From assembly GCA_029269725.1 (NCBI GenBank), contig JARJHS010000004.1:428053-492052 (forward strand): a DNA stretch of 64,000 nt, in the 5' to 3' direction. Below, piece by piece: positions 27,748-36,785 of this stretch (position 1 is the stretch's first letter; each line of letters starts with the position of its first letter). The notes under the pieces were generated by a model. The model did no database searches. It was not told the DNA's origin and saw only the letters and a list, made by a program, of their open reading frames with translations. The translations under genes and the position numbers were made by a program. The DNA comes from Pollutibacter soli (GTDB lineage: Bacteria; Bacteroidota; Bacteroidia; Chitinophagales; Chitinophagaceae).

Positions 27748-29010
27748 ATGGTTGATGTACTTTTAGGTTTACAGTGGGGAGATGAAGGGAAGGGAAAGAT
27801 AGTTGATTTTTTTGCGCCTTCTTACGACATTATCGCGAGATTCCAGGGTGGTCCGAATGCGGGACATACGCTTTATGTAAATGGAGAAAAAATCGTGTTG
27901 CACCAGATTCCTTCCGGAATTTTTCATGAGAATACGATCAATTTAATCGGGAATGGTGTTGTACTCGATGCAGTAACGTTGCAGAATGAATCAAAGAAAG
28001 TGGCAGCGTTTGGAATTGATTGCAAAAAAAATCTTTTTGTTTCTGATCGTACTCATCTGATTCTGCCAACACATCGCGCTTTGGATAAAGCTTCTGAATT
28101 ATCAAAAGGCGAATCAAAGATCGGATCCACTTTAAAAGGGATCGGACCGGCCTATATGGATAAGACGGGAAGAAACGGTTTAAGAGTAGGGGATCTACTT
28201 GACAAAAACTTTACGACCCAATACATAAAACTGCGGCTGAAACATCAGCGCATGTTGGATTCATTCGGTTTCCAGGAAGATATCTCTGCCTGGGAGGAAG
28301 AGTTTTTTGAAGCGCTGGATTTTATGCGCCAATTGAAAATCGTTAATGGAGAATACTTCATTAACGAAAAAATCAGCAACGGTAAAAAAGTCATGGCTGA
28401 GGGTGCGCAGGGCAGTATGCTTGACGTGGATTTCGGAACGTTTCCCTTTGTAACTTCATCAAACACGATCTCAGCAGGCGTTTGTACAGGCCTTGGCATT
28501 GCACCACAAAAGATCAGGGAAGTTATCGGCGTTACCAAGGCCTATTGCACAAGAGTTGGCGGCGGTCCCTTCCCTACGGAATTGCACGATGAAACCGGTG
28601 AGCGTCTAAGAAAAGTAGGAAATGAATTCGGAGCTACCACCGGAAGGCCTCGCAGATGCGGATGGATTGACCTGGTAGCATTGAATTTTGCCTGCATGAT
28701 CAATGGTGTAACGAAGGTGGTGATGACTAAAGCTGATGTACTTGACGCTTTTGAAGAATTACATGTTTGTGAATCGTACATGATTAACGGAAAAGAGACC
28801 AGACAGGTACCATACCAGATGACCAAAATGTCCATCGAGCCTGTGTATAAAAAATTCAAAGGTTGGAATAAAGATATTACGGCAATTAAGTCGATGGATA
28901 CAATACCGGAAACGATGCGGAGTTATATCCATCACATTACAGATTACCTTGGCGTGCCTGTCAGTCATATCTCGAACGGACCCGGTCGCGATCAGTTAAT
29001 TTGTAATTGA
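27748..29010 (+). CDS. purA: Adenylosuccinate synthetase
   Basis: A 420-residue enzyme joining IMP and aspartate with GTP, the first step from IMP to AMP. QWGDEGKGKIVDFFA is the GTP-binding loop, GGPNAGHT follows, and KGIGPAYMDKTGRNGLRVGDLL, TRVGGGPFPTE and the late TTGRPRRCGWIDLVAL are the family signatures. The active-site histidine and aspartate are kept. Length is normal. It is transcribed with the same polarity as rel and has a possible own promoter. Confidence 0.96.
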   Translation: MVDVLLGLQWGDEGKGKIVDFFAPSYDIIARFQGGPNAGHTLYVNGEKIVLHQIPSGIFHENTINLIGNGVVLDAVTLQNESKKVAAFGIDCKKNLFVSDRTHLILPTHRALDKASELSKGESKIGSTLKGIGPAYMDKTGRNGLRVGDLLDKNFTTQYIKLRLKHQRMLDSFGFQEDISAWEEEFFEALDFMRQLKIVNGEYFINEKISNGKKVMAEGAQGSMLDVDFGTFPFVTSSNTISAGVCTGLGIAPQKIREVIGVTKAYCTRVGGGPFPTELHDETGERLRKVGNEFGATTGRPRRCGWIDLVALNFACMINGVTKVVMTKADVLDAFEELHVCESYMINGKETRQVPYQMTKMSIEPVYKKFKGWNKDITAIKSMDTIPETMRSYIHHITDYLGVPVSHISNGPGRDQLICN

Positions 29011-29102
29011 AATCAATAAAATATATTGCAGGAATATTCTGAAAAAATATTTGGCTAATTAAAAAACTCTCAGAAATTTTACGTGGTTAATTTTGCAATC
29101 GT

Positions 29103-29552
29103 ATGGCAAAATCTCAGAAAATAAAGAAAACCAGCACAGACAAAGAAGTGAATCCCGCTGAAGATTCAAAGTCAAAAAAGGCATCTTCTAAATCGAAAAA
29201 GGTTGAAGAAGAGGAGGAGGATGATGACGATCTGGATGAAGAGGATGACAAACCGGTTGCGAAAGGTAAAGCAGCAGGAAAATCAAAATCTAAATCTGAT
29301 GAGGATGACGATGATGATGGCGATGATGAAGAAGCTGCGGATGACTGGGAAAAACCTGAAGAGGAAGACAATTGGGATCCGGATTTTGATGAATTCGATA
29401 TTCCTAAATCCACTGGTAAAAAAGCACCTAAAAAAGGCGGCGGCGGAAGTGCATCGGAAGAAGATGATGATTTCGCCATCGATGATGAATTCAAGGATAT
29501 GGGACTTTTTGATGATTCCGGAGGATTTGATGATGACGATGATGATTTTTAA
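29103..29552 (+). CDS. Highly acidic low-complexity protein
   Basis: A 149-residue protein made of alternating lysine/serine-rich and aspartate/glutamate-rich blocks; hardly any hydrophobic residues except near the end. A Trp-containing segment (DDWEKPEEEDNWDPDFDEFDIP, about 81-102) and the C-terminal FKDMGLFDDSGGFDD stretch are the only likely ordered parts; the last residue is a phenylalanine after six aspartates. The +1 frame shows a repetitive pseudo-protein but carries no family features. It looks like an intrinsically disordered nucleic-acid or protein partner; no family function known to me. It sits between purA and pabB; the coding strand is supported by the clean ATG at 29103 and codon pattern. 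Confidence 0.65.
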   Translation: MAKSQKIKKTSTDKEVNPAEDSKSKKASSKSKKVEEEEEDDDDLDEEDDKPVAKGKAAGKSKSKSDEDDDDDGDDEEAADDWEKPEEEDNWDPDFDEFDIPKSTGKKAPKKGGGGSASEEDDDFAIDDEFKDMGLFDDSGGFDDDDDDF

Positions 29553-29558
29553 AATAAA

Positions 29559-30842
29559 ATGATTCGTTCATACCGATCATTTCCGATAACTCATTTTTCT
29601 TCTATTAAACAGCAAATGCTGAACTATTTAAAACAGTTCAGCATTTTTTGTTTCCTGGACAATCATGAATACAACCTTCCCTGGCATTCGACCGAATGCC
29701 TTTGCGGTGCCGGAGTAAAACAAAGAATGAATCCCGGAGACCAGGATCTTAATACCGCTGAGAAGTTTATCGAAGCCGAGAATGACTGGATTTTCGGTCA
29801 TTTGTCCTACGACCTTAGTGAAGATCTGTTTCATGTTTCAGGTAACTTTCCGCTTCGTGTACAATTTCCAGGATTGTTTTTTTTCGTACCTGAAATATTG
29901 ATCAGGCTTGATTCGCATCAGATAACTATTGGAAGTTTTAATGAAGATCATGAGGCGATTTTCAATCAGATCAAAAATTTCCCAAAACTCTCTTTGGTGA
30001 GCAAACAGGTTAATGTGGAACAGCGGATGAGCAAAGAAGAGTATGTGGCTGCAATCGAATTTCTTCGTCAACACATTGTACGCGGCGATTGTTACGAAAT
30101 TAATTATTGCCTGGAGTTTTTTGCTGAGAATGCCGAAATTGATCCATTCTCTGTTTATCATCAGTTGGGGCTTGTTTCTCCGAATCCGTTTTCAGGGTTT
30201 TACCGCTATGATGATCAGTATCTGATGTGCGCCAGCCCTGAAAGATATCTTCGTAAAGAGAGAAATAAAATAATTTCTCAGCCCATCAAAGGCACAGCAC
30301 CAAGAGATAAATCCAATCAGTTGAAAGACATCAAAAGCAAACAGGCGCTTAGAGACAGTGCTAAAGATCGTTCGGAGAACGTGATGGTAGTTGACCTGGT
30401 CAGAAATGATTTTGCAAAAGTCTGTGAAGAAGGCACGGTGAAGGTTGATGAACTTTTCGGAGTATACAGCTTCCCCCAGGTGCACCAGATGATTTCAACC
30501 ATCAGCGGTCAGTTGATTCAGGAAACTTCGATTACAGACATTTTTAAAGCCAGCTTCCCGATGGGATCGATGACGGGTGCACCGAAAAAACGTGTAATCG
30601 AACTTATCGCTGCTTACGAGAAAAGCAGGCGAGGTTTATTCTCCGGAGCCATTGGATATATCAGTCCTGAGAAAGATGCTGACTTCAATGTTGTTATTAG
30701 GAGCCTATTGTATAATGCAGCTGACGGCTACCTCTCACTTCCTGCCGGTTCTGGAATTACATTTTACAGTGATGCTGAGCTGGAATACAGGGAATGTTTA
30801 CTAAAAGCAGAGGCCATGCTTAAAGCATTGGCCCCCGCTTAA
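29559..30842 (+). CDS. pabB: Aminodeoxychorismate synthase component I
   Basis: A 427-residue chorismate-utilising enzyme; with PabA it makes 4-amino-4-deoxychorismate for folate. Chorismate-binding domain motifs are complete: CASPERYLRKE, QPIKGTAPR with the PabB-type lysine nucleophile (a reason to prefer PabB over TrpE), ENVMVVDLVRNDF, SFPMGSMTGAPKKRVIELI and SGAIGYISPE. The N-terminal domain (about 1-140) is poorly conserved. The frame starts at ATG 29559; an alternative is ATG at 29616 (MLNYLKQF). A terminator-like hairpin lies within the first 30 codons. PabA is not in the window. Confidence 0.88.
   Translation: MIRSYRSFPITHFSSIKQQMLNYLKQFSIFCFLDNHEYNLPWHSTECLCGAGVKQRMNPGDQDLNTAEKFIEAENDWIFGHLSYDLSEDLFHVSGNFPLRVQFPGLFFFVPEILIRLDSHQITIGSFNEDHEAIFNQIKNFPKLSLVSKQVNVEQRMSKEEYVAAIEFLRQHIVRGDCYEINYCLEFFAENAEIDPFSVYHQLGLVSPNPFSGFYRYDDQYLMCASPERYLRKERNKIISQPIKGTAPRDKSNQLKDIKSKQALRDSAKDRSENVMVVDLVRNDFAKVCEEGTVKVDELFGVYSFPQVHQMISTISGQLIQETSITDIFKASFPMGSMTGAPKKRVIELIAAYEKSRRGLFSGAIGYISPEKDADFNVVIRSLLYNAADGYLSLPAGSGITFYSDAELEYRECLLKAEAMLKALAPA
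29617..29649 (+). terminator. Terminator-like hairpin at the beginning of pabB
   Basis: Perfect stem TGCTGAACT / AGTTCAGCA (29617-29625, 29635-29643), loop ATTTAAAAC, followed by six T. It lies inside the pabB open frame, just behind the acidic-protein gene. Confidence 0.7.
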
Positions 30843-30852
30843 TAAACTGAAG

Positions 30853-32004
30853 TTATTTTTTAAGAGATGATTTTGAGTTAATTCCGGATTCATTTGCCGG
30901 TGAAAAGCTGATCTCTTTTGGATACCTGTTCTGTTCTTCGCCTGACGAATTGGTCAGGAGAAACAGCACTGATTCATTCAGGATTTCCATTTTACGTGCA
31001 TTGAACAATTGCATTCTGTCTGCCGGTAAACGCAAAGTGAATGGATTTGCCATCACAGAAGCATCAAATCGTGGATTCAGCTGATTGAAAAGATTGATAT
31101 CCATCTCAATCGATTTTGTCAGAATAGCTGAATTGTATTTTCCGCTGATCACAGTAGTTTCTGTATTTGCCATCAACGAGGAATCGACTGCGTTGAAGTC
31201 GTATTTACTGTTTGCCCCTACGGTACAAACTCCTCCCTGACCTTCCATTATATAATGAGTGGCGATGAATTTCTTAACGTGGTTACGGCTTTCAGCGGGA
31301 AGATAATGTTGTAATTTCCAGAAATCACGACTCTTGCTCTTTCTGATTGCATATTCAACTCTTGCCTGTCCGCCATTGTAAGCAGCGACCACCAGGAGCC
31401 AATCACCTAATTCGGAATAAAGATCACGGAGGTATTTAGCTGCTGCATGGGTACTCTTATAGAGATCCTTTCTTTCATCGCGTCCTTTGCCGACTTTTAA
31501 GCCGAGAAGACGTGCAGTTTCTGGCATCAGCTGCCATGGACCAAGGGCACCCACGCGTGAAAGAGCTGTTGATTTCAAATCAGATTCAATAACGGCCAGG
31601 TATTTCAGTCCTTCGGGAAGCCTGTACTTTCCAAGAATGTTATCGATGGTTCTGAAATTGGAAATCCCGGTCGAACGCATTTTTTCCAGCCTGGAAGTGT
31701 TTTCTGACATATATCCTTTAACGAAGGATACTGCCATCGGATGCAGCGTAATCAGGTTCGGTATAACTGAAGCAGTTACAGCGGTTTTATAGGATTCAGA
31801 GGATTTAACAATGGCTTTTTCTTTAGAATCATGGATAACCGGATCGATGTTCAGCGAGTCGCGAACGGTGCCTCCGGGTACAGCAATTACTAATTCTTTC
31901 CGGGCTTCGGATGATGCGTCCTGAGAAAAGCTTTGAAAGCTCACTACGGTCACGCCAAGAATTAGCACAACGACGAATTGTGTTAATCGTTTCATGATTT
32001 TCAT
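30853..32004 (-). CDS. Lytic transglycosylase (SLT domain, MltD-like)
   Basis: A 383-residue exported protein from the ATG at 32004 (MKIMKRLTQF; the next ATG at 31995 is also possible). Signal peptide: KRLTQFVVVLILGVTVVSFQSFSQ. The SLT goose-lysozyme-like domain has KYLAVIESDLKSTALS with the catalytic glutamate, VGALGPWQLMPETARLLGL and VVAAYNGGQARV, about residues 120-280. It cleaves peptidoglycan with formation of anhydro-MurNAc ends in the periplasm. No LysM motif was recognised in the C-terminal region. It lies tail-to-tail with pabB. Confidence 0.88.
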   Translation of the reverse strand: MKIMKRLTQFVVVLILGVTVVSFQSFSQDASSEARKELVIAVPGGTVRDSLNIDPVIHDSKEKAIVKSSESYKTAVTASVIPNLITLHPMAVSFVKGYMSENTSRLEKMRSTGISNFRTIDNILGKYRLPEGLKYLAVIESDLKSTALSRVGALGPWQLMPETARLLGLKVGKGRDERKDLYKSTHAAAKYLRDLYSELGDWLLVVAAYNGGQARVEYAIRKSKSRDFWKLQHYLPAESRNHVKKFIATHYIMEGQGGVCTVGANSKYDFNAVDSSLMANTETTVISGKYNSAILTKSIEMDINLFNQLNPRFDASVMANPFTLRLPADRMQLFNARKMEILNESVLFLLTNSSGEEQNRYPKEISFSPANESGINSKSSLKK

Positions 32005-32079
32005 TTTTTTAGTTTTCGAGAGGTACAGGAAGGCAATCATGAAGATGACAAACCAACCATTGGGTTAAACCCAGATGGT

Positions 32080-32119
32080 ATTCATAGTATAACGGAGGGA
32101 TTCATAGTGTACCGGAAGG
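32080..32119. repeat. 20-nt tandem duplication at the gatA 3' end
   Basis: Two adjacent 20-nt units (32080-32099 and 32100-32119) identical at 17 of 20 positions (ATTCATAGTATAACGGAGGG / ATTCATAGTGTACCGGAAGG). The gatA stop TGA is at 32104-32102. Confidence 0.7.
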
Positions 32120-33541
32120 ATGACAGGACAAATTGGAGAACTGAAGTAAAGATAATTCTTCGAACTGATTTGTCATAGCCTGTATACCAAAAGGCATGCC
32201 ATTCGAGTGCTTGGAAAGGGGGTATGAAATTGCCGGAATTCCGGCCAGGTTGGCGAAAACTGTAAATAAGTCAGCCAGGAACATTTCCACAGCGTCATGG
32301 CTCTTTTCCCCAAACCGAAATGCCGGAGCAGGTGTAGTGGGTAGAATTATAATATCAAAGTGTTTGAAAATCAGATCAGTCTGTTCTTTTATACGCCTCC
32401 TGACCTGCTGAGCTCTTGTGTAATAGGCGTCATAATAGCCGGTACTCAACACAAAAGTACCTAGCATAATCCTTCTTTTTACCTCTTTTCCAAAGCCTTG
32501 TGAGCGGGATTTTCGGTAAAACTCATCCAGATTGTTAACAAGTTCTTTGGTTCTGGTGCCGTATTTAACTCCATCATAACGAGCCAGATTGGAGCTTGCT
32601 TCAGCCGTAGTTAGTATATAGTAGGCAGGCACTATATAATCCAGCAGTTCGAAATCGACCGGTTCAACGGTATGCCCTTCCTTTTCAAGCATCTTCAGAT
32701 GGTCGCGGATTGCCATGCCAATTTCCGGATCCAGGGATGGATGTGCTAAACTTTGTGGGAAGTAGGCGATTTTGAACTTTTTGGTATCTTTTAAAAGCTG
32801 CGAAAAGGCAGGAACCGGCTTTCTGGCAGCCGTGCTATCATACTCGTCCGGGCCGGCCATGATTTCGACGAGGAGCGCAATATCTTCGATATTTGTTCCG
32901 AAGATTCCTATCTGATCGAAGGAGGAAGCATAGGCAATAAGGCCATACCGGGATATCCGGCCATAGCCGGGTTTGAAGCCTATAACTCCGCAGAAATCAG
33001 CGGGTTGCCTTACAGAGCCGCCAGTATCGCTACCCAGGCTGACCATGCATAAACCTGCCTGAACAGCTACTGCAGAACCACCGGAACTTCCTCCTGACAC
33101 CCGGGTTGGGTCCAGGGCGTTGAGTACGTTACCATAGGCGGAGTTTTCGTTGGAGGAGCCCATGGCAAATTCATCGCAATTCAGGTTGCCGATGATGATG
33201 GCATCTTCACCAAGCAATCTTTCAATTGCGGTTGCGCTATATAGTGAGGTAAAACCCTTAAGTATAGCCGAACCAGCCGAGATGTGGTGGTCCTTATAAC
33301 AGATCACATCTTTTATACCGACCACCACACCAAAAAGCTTTCCGCATGGAAGGCCCTTTTTTTTCTTATTATCCAATTCCGCAGCACGAGTCAATGCTTC
33401 ATCAGCAAACACATCAATAAAAGCGTTCAGGTGCCGGTACTCTTCTATCCGGGCCAAATAATGCTTTACAACTGAGGTGCAATCAATAGTTTGCTCTTCA
33501 ATTCCACTGAGAAATTGCTGTATTGACTTGTGTGAATACAA
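32102..33541 (-). CDS. gatA: Asp/Glu-tRNA amidotransferase subunit A
   Basis: A 479-residue amidase-signature enzyme that releases ammonia from glutamine for converting Glu-tRNA(Gln) or Asp-tRNA(Asn). The Ser-cisSer-Lys triad is visible: lysine in VVVGIKDVIC, cis-serine in VSGGSSGGSAVAVQ, and the nucleophile in SLGSDTGGSVRQPA. CGVIGFKPGYGRISRYG follows. The subunits GatB and GatC are not in the window. The C-terminus (SCHPSGTL) ends within a short tandem duplication that may have altered the tail. Immediately upstream lies tatA. Confidence 0.94.
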   Translation of the reverse strand: MYSHKSIQQFLSGIEEQTIDCTSVVKHYLARIEEYRHLNAFIDVFADEALTRAAELDNKKKKGLPCGKLFGVVVGIKDVICYKDHHISAGSAILKGFTSLYSATAIERLLGEDAIIIGNLNCDEFAMGSSNENSAYGNVLNALDPTRVSGGSSGGSAVAVQAGLCMVSLGSDTGGSVRQPADFCGVIGFKPGYGRISRYGLIAYASSFDQIGIFGTNIEDIALLVEIMAGPDEYDSTAARKPVPAFSQLLKDTKKFKIAYFPQSLAHPSLDPEIGMAIRDHLKMLEKEGHTVEPVDFELLDYIVPAYYILTTAEASSNLARYDGVKYGTRTKELVNNLDEFYRKSRSQGFGKEVKRRIMLGTFVLSTGYYDAYYTRAQQVRRRIKEQTDLIFKHFDIIILPTTPAPAFRFGEKSHDAVEMFLADLFTVFANLAGIPAISYPLSKHSNGMPFGIQAMTNQFEELSLLQFSNLSCHPSGTL

Positions 33542-33588
33542 GGATCAGATAAGGCGAAGAATAGTGTAGTTAACCGGAAGAAACAAAC

Positions 33589-33810
33589 TTAAGGTTTAAC
33601 CTCAGCTTTTGGTCTTTCTTCGTTCATGCCTTCTTCAATTTCCTTTTTCACATTTGTTTTGGCATCATTGAACTCTCTGATACCTCTGCCGAGGCCGCGC
33701 ATGAATTCAGGAATTTTTCTTCCACCGAAAAGGATTAATACGGCCACTATGATAATGACCCACTCCATTCCACCAGGCATCGATAACAGGAAAATACTAT
33801 TGGGTAACAT
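33589..33810 (-). CDS. tatA: Sec-independent protein translocase TatA/E
   Basis: A 73-residue Tat component from the ATG at 33810 (MLPNSIFLLS), preferred over a TTG at 33846. A single membrane helix (MEWVIIIVAVLILFGG) is followed by the characteristic FGGRKIPEFMRGLGRGIREF hinge and amphipathic helix and a charged tail. It polymerises to form the twin-arginine pore for folded proteins. TatC is not in the window. A protein with a twin-arginine signal is encoded at 60062-61000. Confidence 0.9.
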   Translation of the reverse strand: MLPNSIFLLSMPGGMEWVIIIVAVLILFGGRKIPEFMRGLGRGIREFNDAKTNVKKEIEEGMNEERPKAEVKP

Positions 33811-33878
33811 AATTCTTGCTTTTAAGCTTTGGACAAATTTAAGCAATTAAATATCCCGGGTACACTTAATTTAAATAT

Positions 33879-33902
33879 AAAAAAAAGGAACCGTACGGTT
33901 CC
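33879..33902 (-). terminator. Intrinsic terminator of rplS
   Basis: On the minus strand, stem GGAACC / GGTTCC around GTAC (33887-33902, a perfect 16-nt palindrome) followed by eight T. It lies 34 bp past the rplS stop. Confidence 0.88.
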
Positions 33903-33936
33903 TCAATAACTTACGAAGTATGATTCAAAAAAGTTT

Positions 33937-34290
33937 TTATTTAACCCTTTTTTCCTTGATACGTGCGCTCTTACCGCTACGTGTGCGCTGGAAATACAAT
34001 TTCGCCCTGCGCACTTTACCTGCTTTATTCAACACCACTGATTCGATATTCGGAGAAGAAACAGGGAAAATCCTTTCTACACCGACACCGTCAGATATTT
34101 TTCTCACAGTAAAAGTGGCTGTATGACCGTCGCCCTGGCGTTTGATCACATCACCTTTAAAGCTCTGGATACGCTCCTTGTTACCTTCAATAATCTTATA
34201 ATTGACCGTAACATTATCACCTGCTTTGAAGCGGGGGAAAGTTTTAGAAGTGGTCAGTTGTTCATGTATATATGCTACTGCGGAATTCAT
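33937..34290 (-). CDS. rplS: 50S ribosomal protein L19
   Basis: A 117-residue protein from the ATG at 34290 ([12 protein letters not shown]), which has ACAGGAT just upstream; the longer frame to 34341 is unlikely. [44 protein letters not shown] and the basic end [20 protein letters not shown] are L19 signatures. L19 sits at the interface with the small subunit. It ends with a strong terminator, so it is probably a single-gene transcript. Confidence 0.96.
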   Translation of the reverse strand: MNSAVAYIHEQLTTSKTFPRFKAGDNVTVNYKIIEGNKERIQSFKGDVIKRQGDGHTATFTVRKISDGVGVERIFPVSSPNIESVVLNKAGKVRRAKLYFQRTRSGKSARIKEKRVK

Positions 34291-34376
34291 ATCCTGTATT
34301 TTTAAGGACGGCAAAGGTAGGGAATTTTGTTTCGGACACAAAATTTCTTACCGGTTTCCTTTGATAAGATCAATTA

Positions 34377-35945
34377 TTAACGGGCAACGTTGACAGTACG
34401 TTTTTCCCTGATTACAGTTACCTTGATCTGTCCGGGGTAAGTCATGTCTGTCTGGATCTTCTGGGCCATATCAAAACTCAGCTTTTCGCTATCGGAATCC
34501 GTTACTTTATCAGCCTCTACGATCACCCGGAGTTCGCGTCCGGCCTGGATTGCGTAAGCTTTTTCTACACCATTATAGGTAAGAGCAAGGTTTTCCAGGT
34601 CTTTTATGCGCTGGATATATTGCTGCATGATCTCCCTGCGCGCGCCCGGTCTTGCACCGCTGATGGCGTCGCAAGCCTGTACGATAGGAGAAATCACATA
34701 CTGCATTTCCGTTTCATCGTGATGAGCGGCGATCGCATTTACCACAGCAGGGTTCTCACCATATTTTTCAGCAAGTTTGCCTCCGAGAAGAGCATGGCTC
34801 AATTCAGTTTCTTCATCCGGTACTTTACCAATGTCGTGGAGAAGACCTGCTCTTTTTGCCAGTTTTGGATTCAGGCCGAGTTCCGCAGCCATAATTCCAC
34901 ACAGATTGGCTACTTCCCGACTATGCATAAGAAGATTCTGGCCATAAGAAGAACGGAACCTCATTTTACCGACCACCCGGACCAGTTCTTTATGAAGACC
35001 GTGAATACCCAATTCTATCACGGTTCGCTCGCCAATCTCCATTACCTGCTCTTCTATCTGTTTCCTTGTTTTTTCAACTACTTCTTCGATTCTTGCCGGG
35101 TGAATTCTTCCGTCGGCCACCAGTCGTTGAAGTGATAAACGTGCAATCTCTCTACGGAGAGGATCAAAAGACGATAGTACTATTGCTTCAGGAGTATCAT
35201 CAACTATCAGATCTACCCCAGTAGCAGCTTCAATTGCACGGATATTTCTTCCCTCGCGACCAATGATCTGACCTTTGATTTCATCGCTCTCGAGGTTGAA
35301 AACGGTCACCGTATTTTCAATGGTTTGTTCCGCTGCAGTACGCTGGATGGTCTGGATGATGATTTTCCTTGCATCCTTGTTTGCTTTCAGGCGTGCGTCT
35401 TCGATGATTTCCTGTTGCAGTGAAAGCGCCTGGGAGTGCGCTTCCTGCTTTAAACTTTCCACCAGCTGAGCCTTAGCTTCTTCAGCACTTAAGCCGGCAA
35501 TTTTCTCGAGGCGACGGATATGCTCTTCCTGGTGTTTCTCCAGTTCGTTTCTTTTCTGATTGATTACTTCGATCTGGCGGTTCAGGTTTTCCTTGATCGT
35601 CTCATTCTCCTTGATCTGCTTATCCAGGTTATCAGTTTTCTGGTTCAGGCTTTGTTCTTTCTGCCTGATCCTGTTTTCAGCGTCACCTATTTTCCTGTTT
35701 TTTTCCAGGATCTCTTTGTCGTGCTCAGCCTTTAACTGTACATTTTTTTCCTTGGCTTCGAGCAGTTTCTCTTTTTTAAGTGTTTCGGCGGCAAGTTTAG
35801 CTTCTGAGAGAATTTTTTCAGCATGCTGTTCAGCTTCCTGAACCCTCAATGCGGTATTCTTGGCGAAAATAAATTTACCTGCTATCAGCCCCGCCACCAA
35901 CGCCACCACACCAACTATGATTGGTAAAATCTGGGTCATTTCCAT
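34377..35945 (-). CDS. rny: Ribonuclease Y
   Basis: A 522-residue membrane-anchored endoribonuclease that starts mRNA decay. The N-terminal membrane segment (about 7-29, [20 protein letters not shown]) is followed by a long coiled coil (about 30-200), the KH domain ([22 protein letters not shown], about 225-290) and the HD domain ([19 protein letters not shown], metal HD pair, about 340-430). The C-terminal [17 protein letters not shown] motif is typical. Full length. It lies downstream of zapA with a 187-bp gap. Confidence 0.95.
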   Translation of the reverse strand: MEMTQILPIIVGVVALVAGLIAGKFIFAKNTALRVQEAEQHAEKILSEAKLAAETLKKEKLLEAKEKNVQLKAEHDKEILEKNRKIGDAENRIRQKEQSLNQKTDNLDKQIKENETIKENLNRQIEVINQKRNELEKHQEEHIRRLEKIAGLSAEEAKAQLVESLKQEAHSQALSLQQEIIEDARLKANKDARKIIIQTIQRTAAEQTIENTVTVFNLESDEIKGQIIGREGRNIRAIEAATGVDLIVDDTPEAIVLSSFDPLRREIARLSLQRLVADGRIHPARIEEVVEKTRKQIEEQVMEIGERTVIELGIHGLHKELVRVVGKMRFRSSYGQNLLMHSREVANLCGIMAAELGLNPKLAKRAGLLHDIGKVPDEETELSHALLGGKLAEKYGENPAVVNAIAAHHDETEMQYVISPIVQACDAISGARPGARREIMQQYIQRIKDLENLALTYNGVEKAYAIQAGRELRVIVEADKVTDSDSEKLSFDMAQKIQTDMTYPGQIKVTVIREKRTVNVAR

Positions 35946-36132
35946 TAATAATGTTGTTTTATGTTTCTTCCGCCGGGAGCTCCCTTTGGAAAAATCGGAA
36001 TTTTTAAGTTGTTAACCAGCGAAGATACGTTACGCAAAGCAGACAATAAAAACTTCGGTTAGGCCTGCATCAGGGAGGAAGCAGGAATGAATTACCAGGT
36101 GGAGAATATACTAAATTCTTGAAAACCAGTAT

Positions 36133-36420
36133 TTAGCCTTCAAGGGCCTGGTCAAGTAGAGCATCCAATTGCTTAAGCTGATCTCCAACTTTTACCAGTT
36201 CAGGATTAAGATTGCCATCCTGTTGTTCGGTTACAAACCACAGTAAGACCATTGAGATATAATCCTGCATGTCTTTACCCGCAAAACCGGTTTTGTACTG
36301 CAGCAACTGGTCGTTGATTTTCCTGGTAACCATACGCACTTTTTCCTCATCCTGTGCATTGATTTTAATTCTGTAAGCGCGGTCGCCGATGGTAACATTT
36401 ATTGGAATCAGTTCTTGCAT
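36133..36420 (-). CDS. zapA: Cell division protein ZapA
   Basis: A 95-residue ZapA-like protein: N-terminal beta domain (IPINVTIGDRAYRIKINAQDEE) and C-terminal coiled-coil helix (about 55-95). ZapA binds and crosslinks FtsZ filaments at the division site. It is in a pheT / coiled-coil protein / zapA / rny run common in Bacteroidota, here interrupted by a small gene on the other strand. The assignment is by size, N-terminal motif and context. Confidence 0.8.
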   Translation of the reverse strand: MQELIPINVTIGDRAYRIKINAQDEEKVRMVTRKINDQLLQYKTGFAGKDMQDYISMVLLWFVTEQQDGNLNPELVKVGDQLKQLDALLDQALEG

Positions 36421-36530
36421 CTTAAAAATTTTAACCCTATATTTAATAACTCATTAACGGTAGCATCCCCTCCCAAGGCTCAGGAAAGAAGTTTGATTAA
36501 CCCAGTTTTTTAAATCCAAAAACCATCCTC

Positions 36531-36785
36531 ATGATTGTCCGACCTAAATTTCCTGTATTCATCGACAGTGTTGTCTTTGAATTCACCCAACCCACTTCAT
36601 CGTCATTGCATGCTGAACTTCAGAATGAAGAAGGAAGTATTTGCAGCAAACTTGACACTGTTATTCCCAAAGGAATAATGAGTTATCATTGGAGCGGCCT
36701 CGATCATCTGCCTTATGGAATCTACACTCTTGTTTTTTCGCAAGGTGGTGAAGAGCATAAGATGCAAATGGTGAAACGGGTTTGA
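36531..36785 (+). CDS. Small protein resembling a T9SS C-terminal sorting domain
   Basis: An 84-residue protein lying alone on the plus strand between zapA and the coiled-coil gene. The order is a beta-rich core (VVFEFTQPTSSSLHAELQNE), then a YHWSGLDHLPYGIYTLVFSQ segment and a basic end (KMQMVKRV). This matches the layout of type A T9SS sorting domains: a strand, a SW-G-L-P-G-I-Y motif and a closing strand with VK. It has no signal peptide and no cargo attached, so it cannot itself be exported by Sec. It may be a relic, a cytoplasmic homologue or a small protein of the same Ig-like fold. Its stop codon directly abuts that of the opposite gene (36785/36786). Confidence 0.55.
   Translation: MIVRPKFPVFIDSVVFEFTQPTSSSLHAELQNEEGSICSKLDTVIPKGIMSYHWSGLDHLPYGIYTLVFSQGGEEHKMQMVKRV

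Noticed and set aside
29203..29562. Met/Lys-rich frame of 119 residues overlapping the acidic protein
   Set aside because: It is the +1 shadow of GAT/GAA repeats; its composition is a by-product of the acidic blocks.
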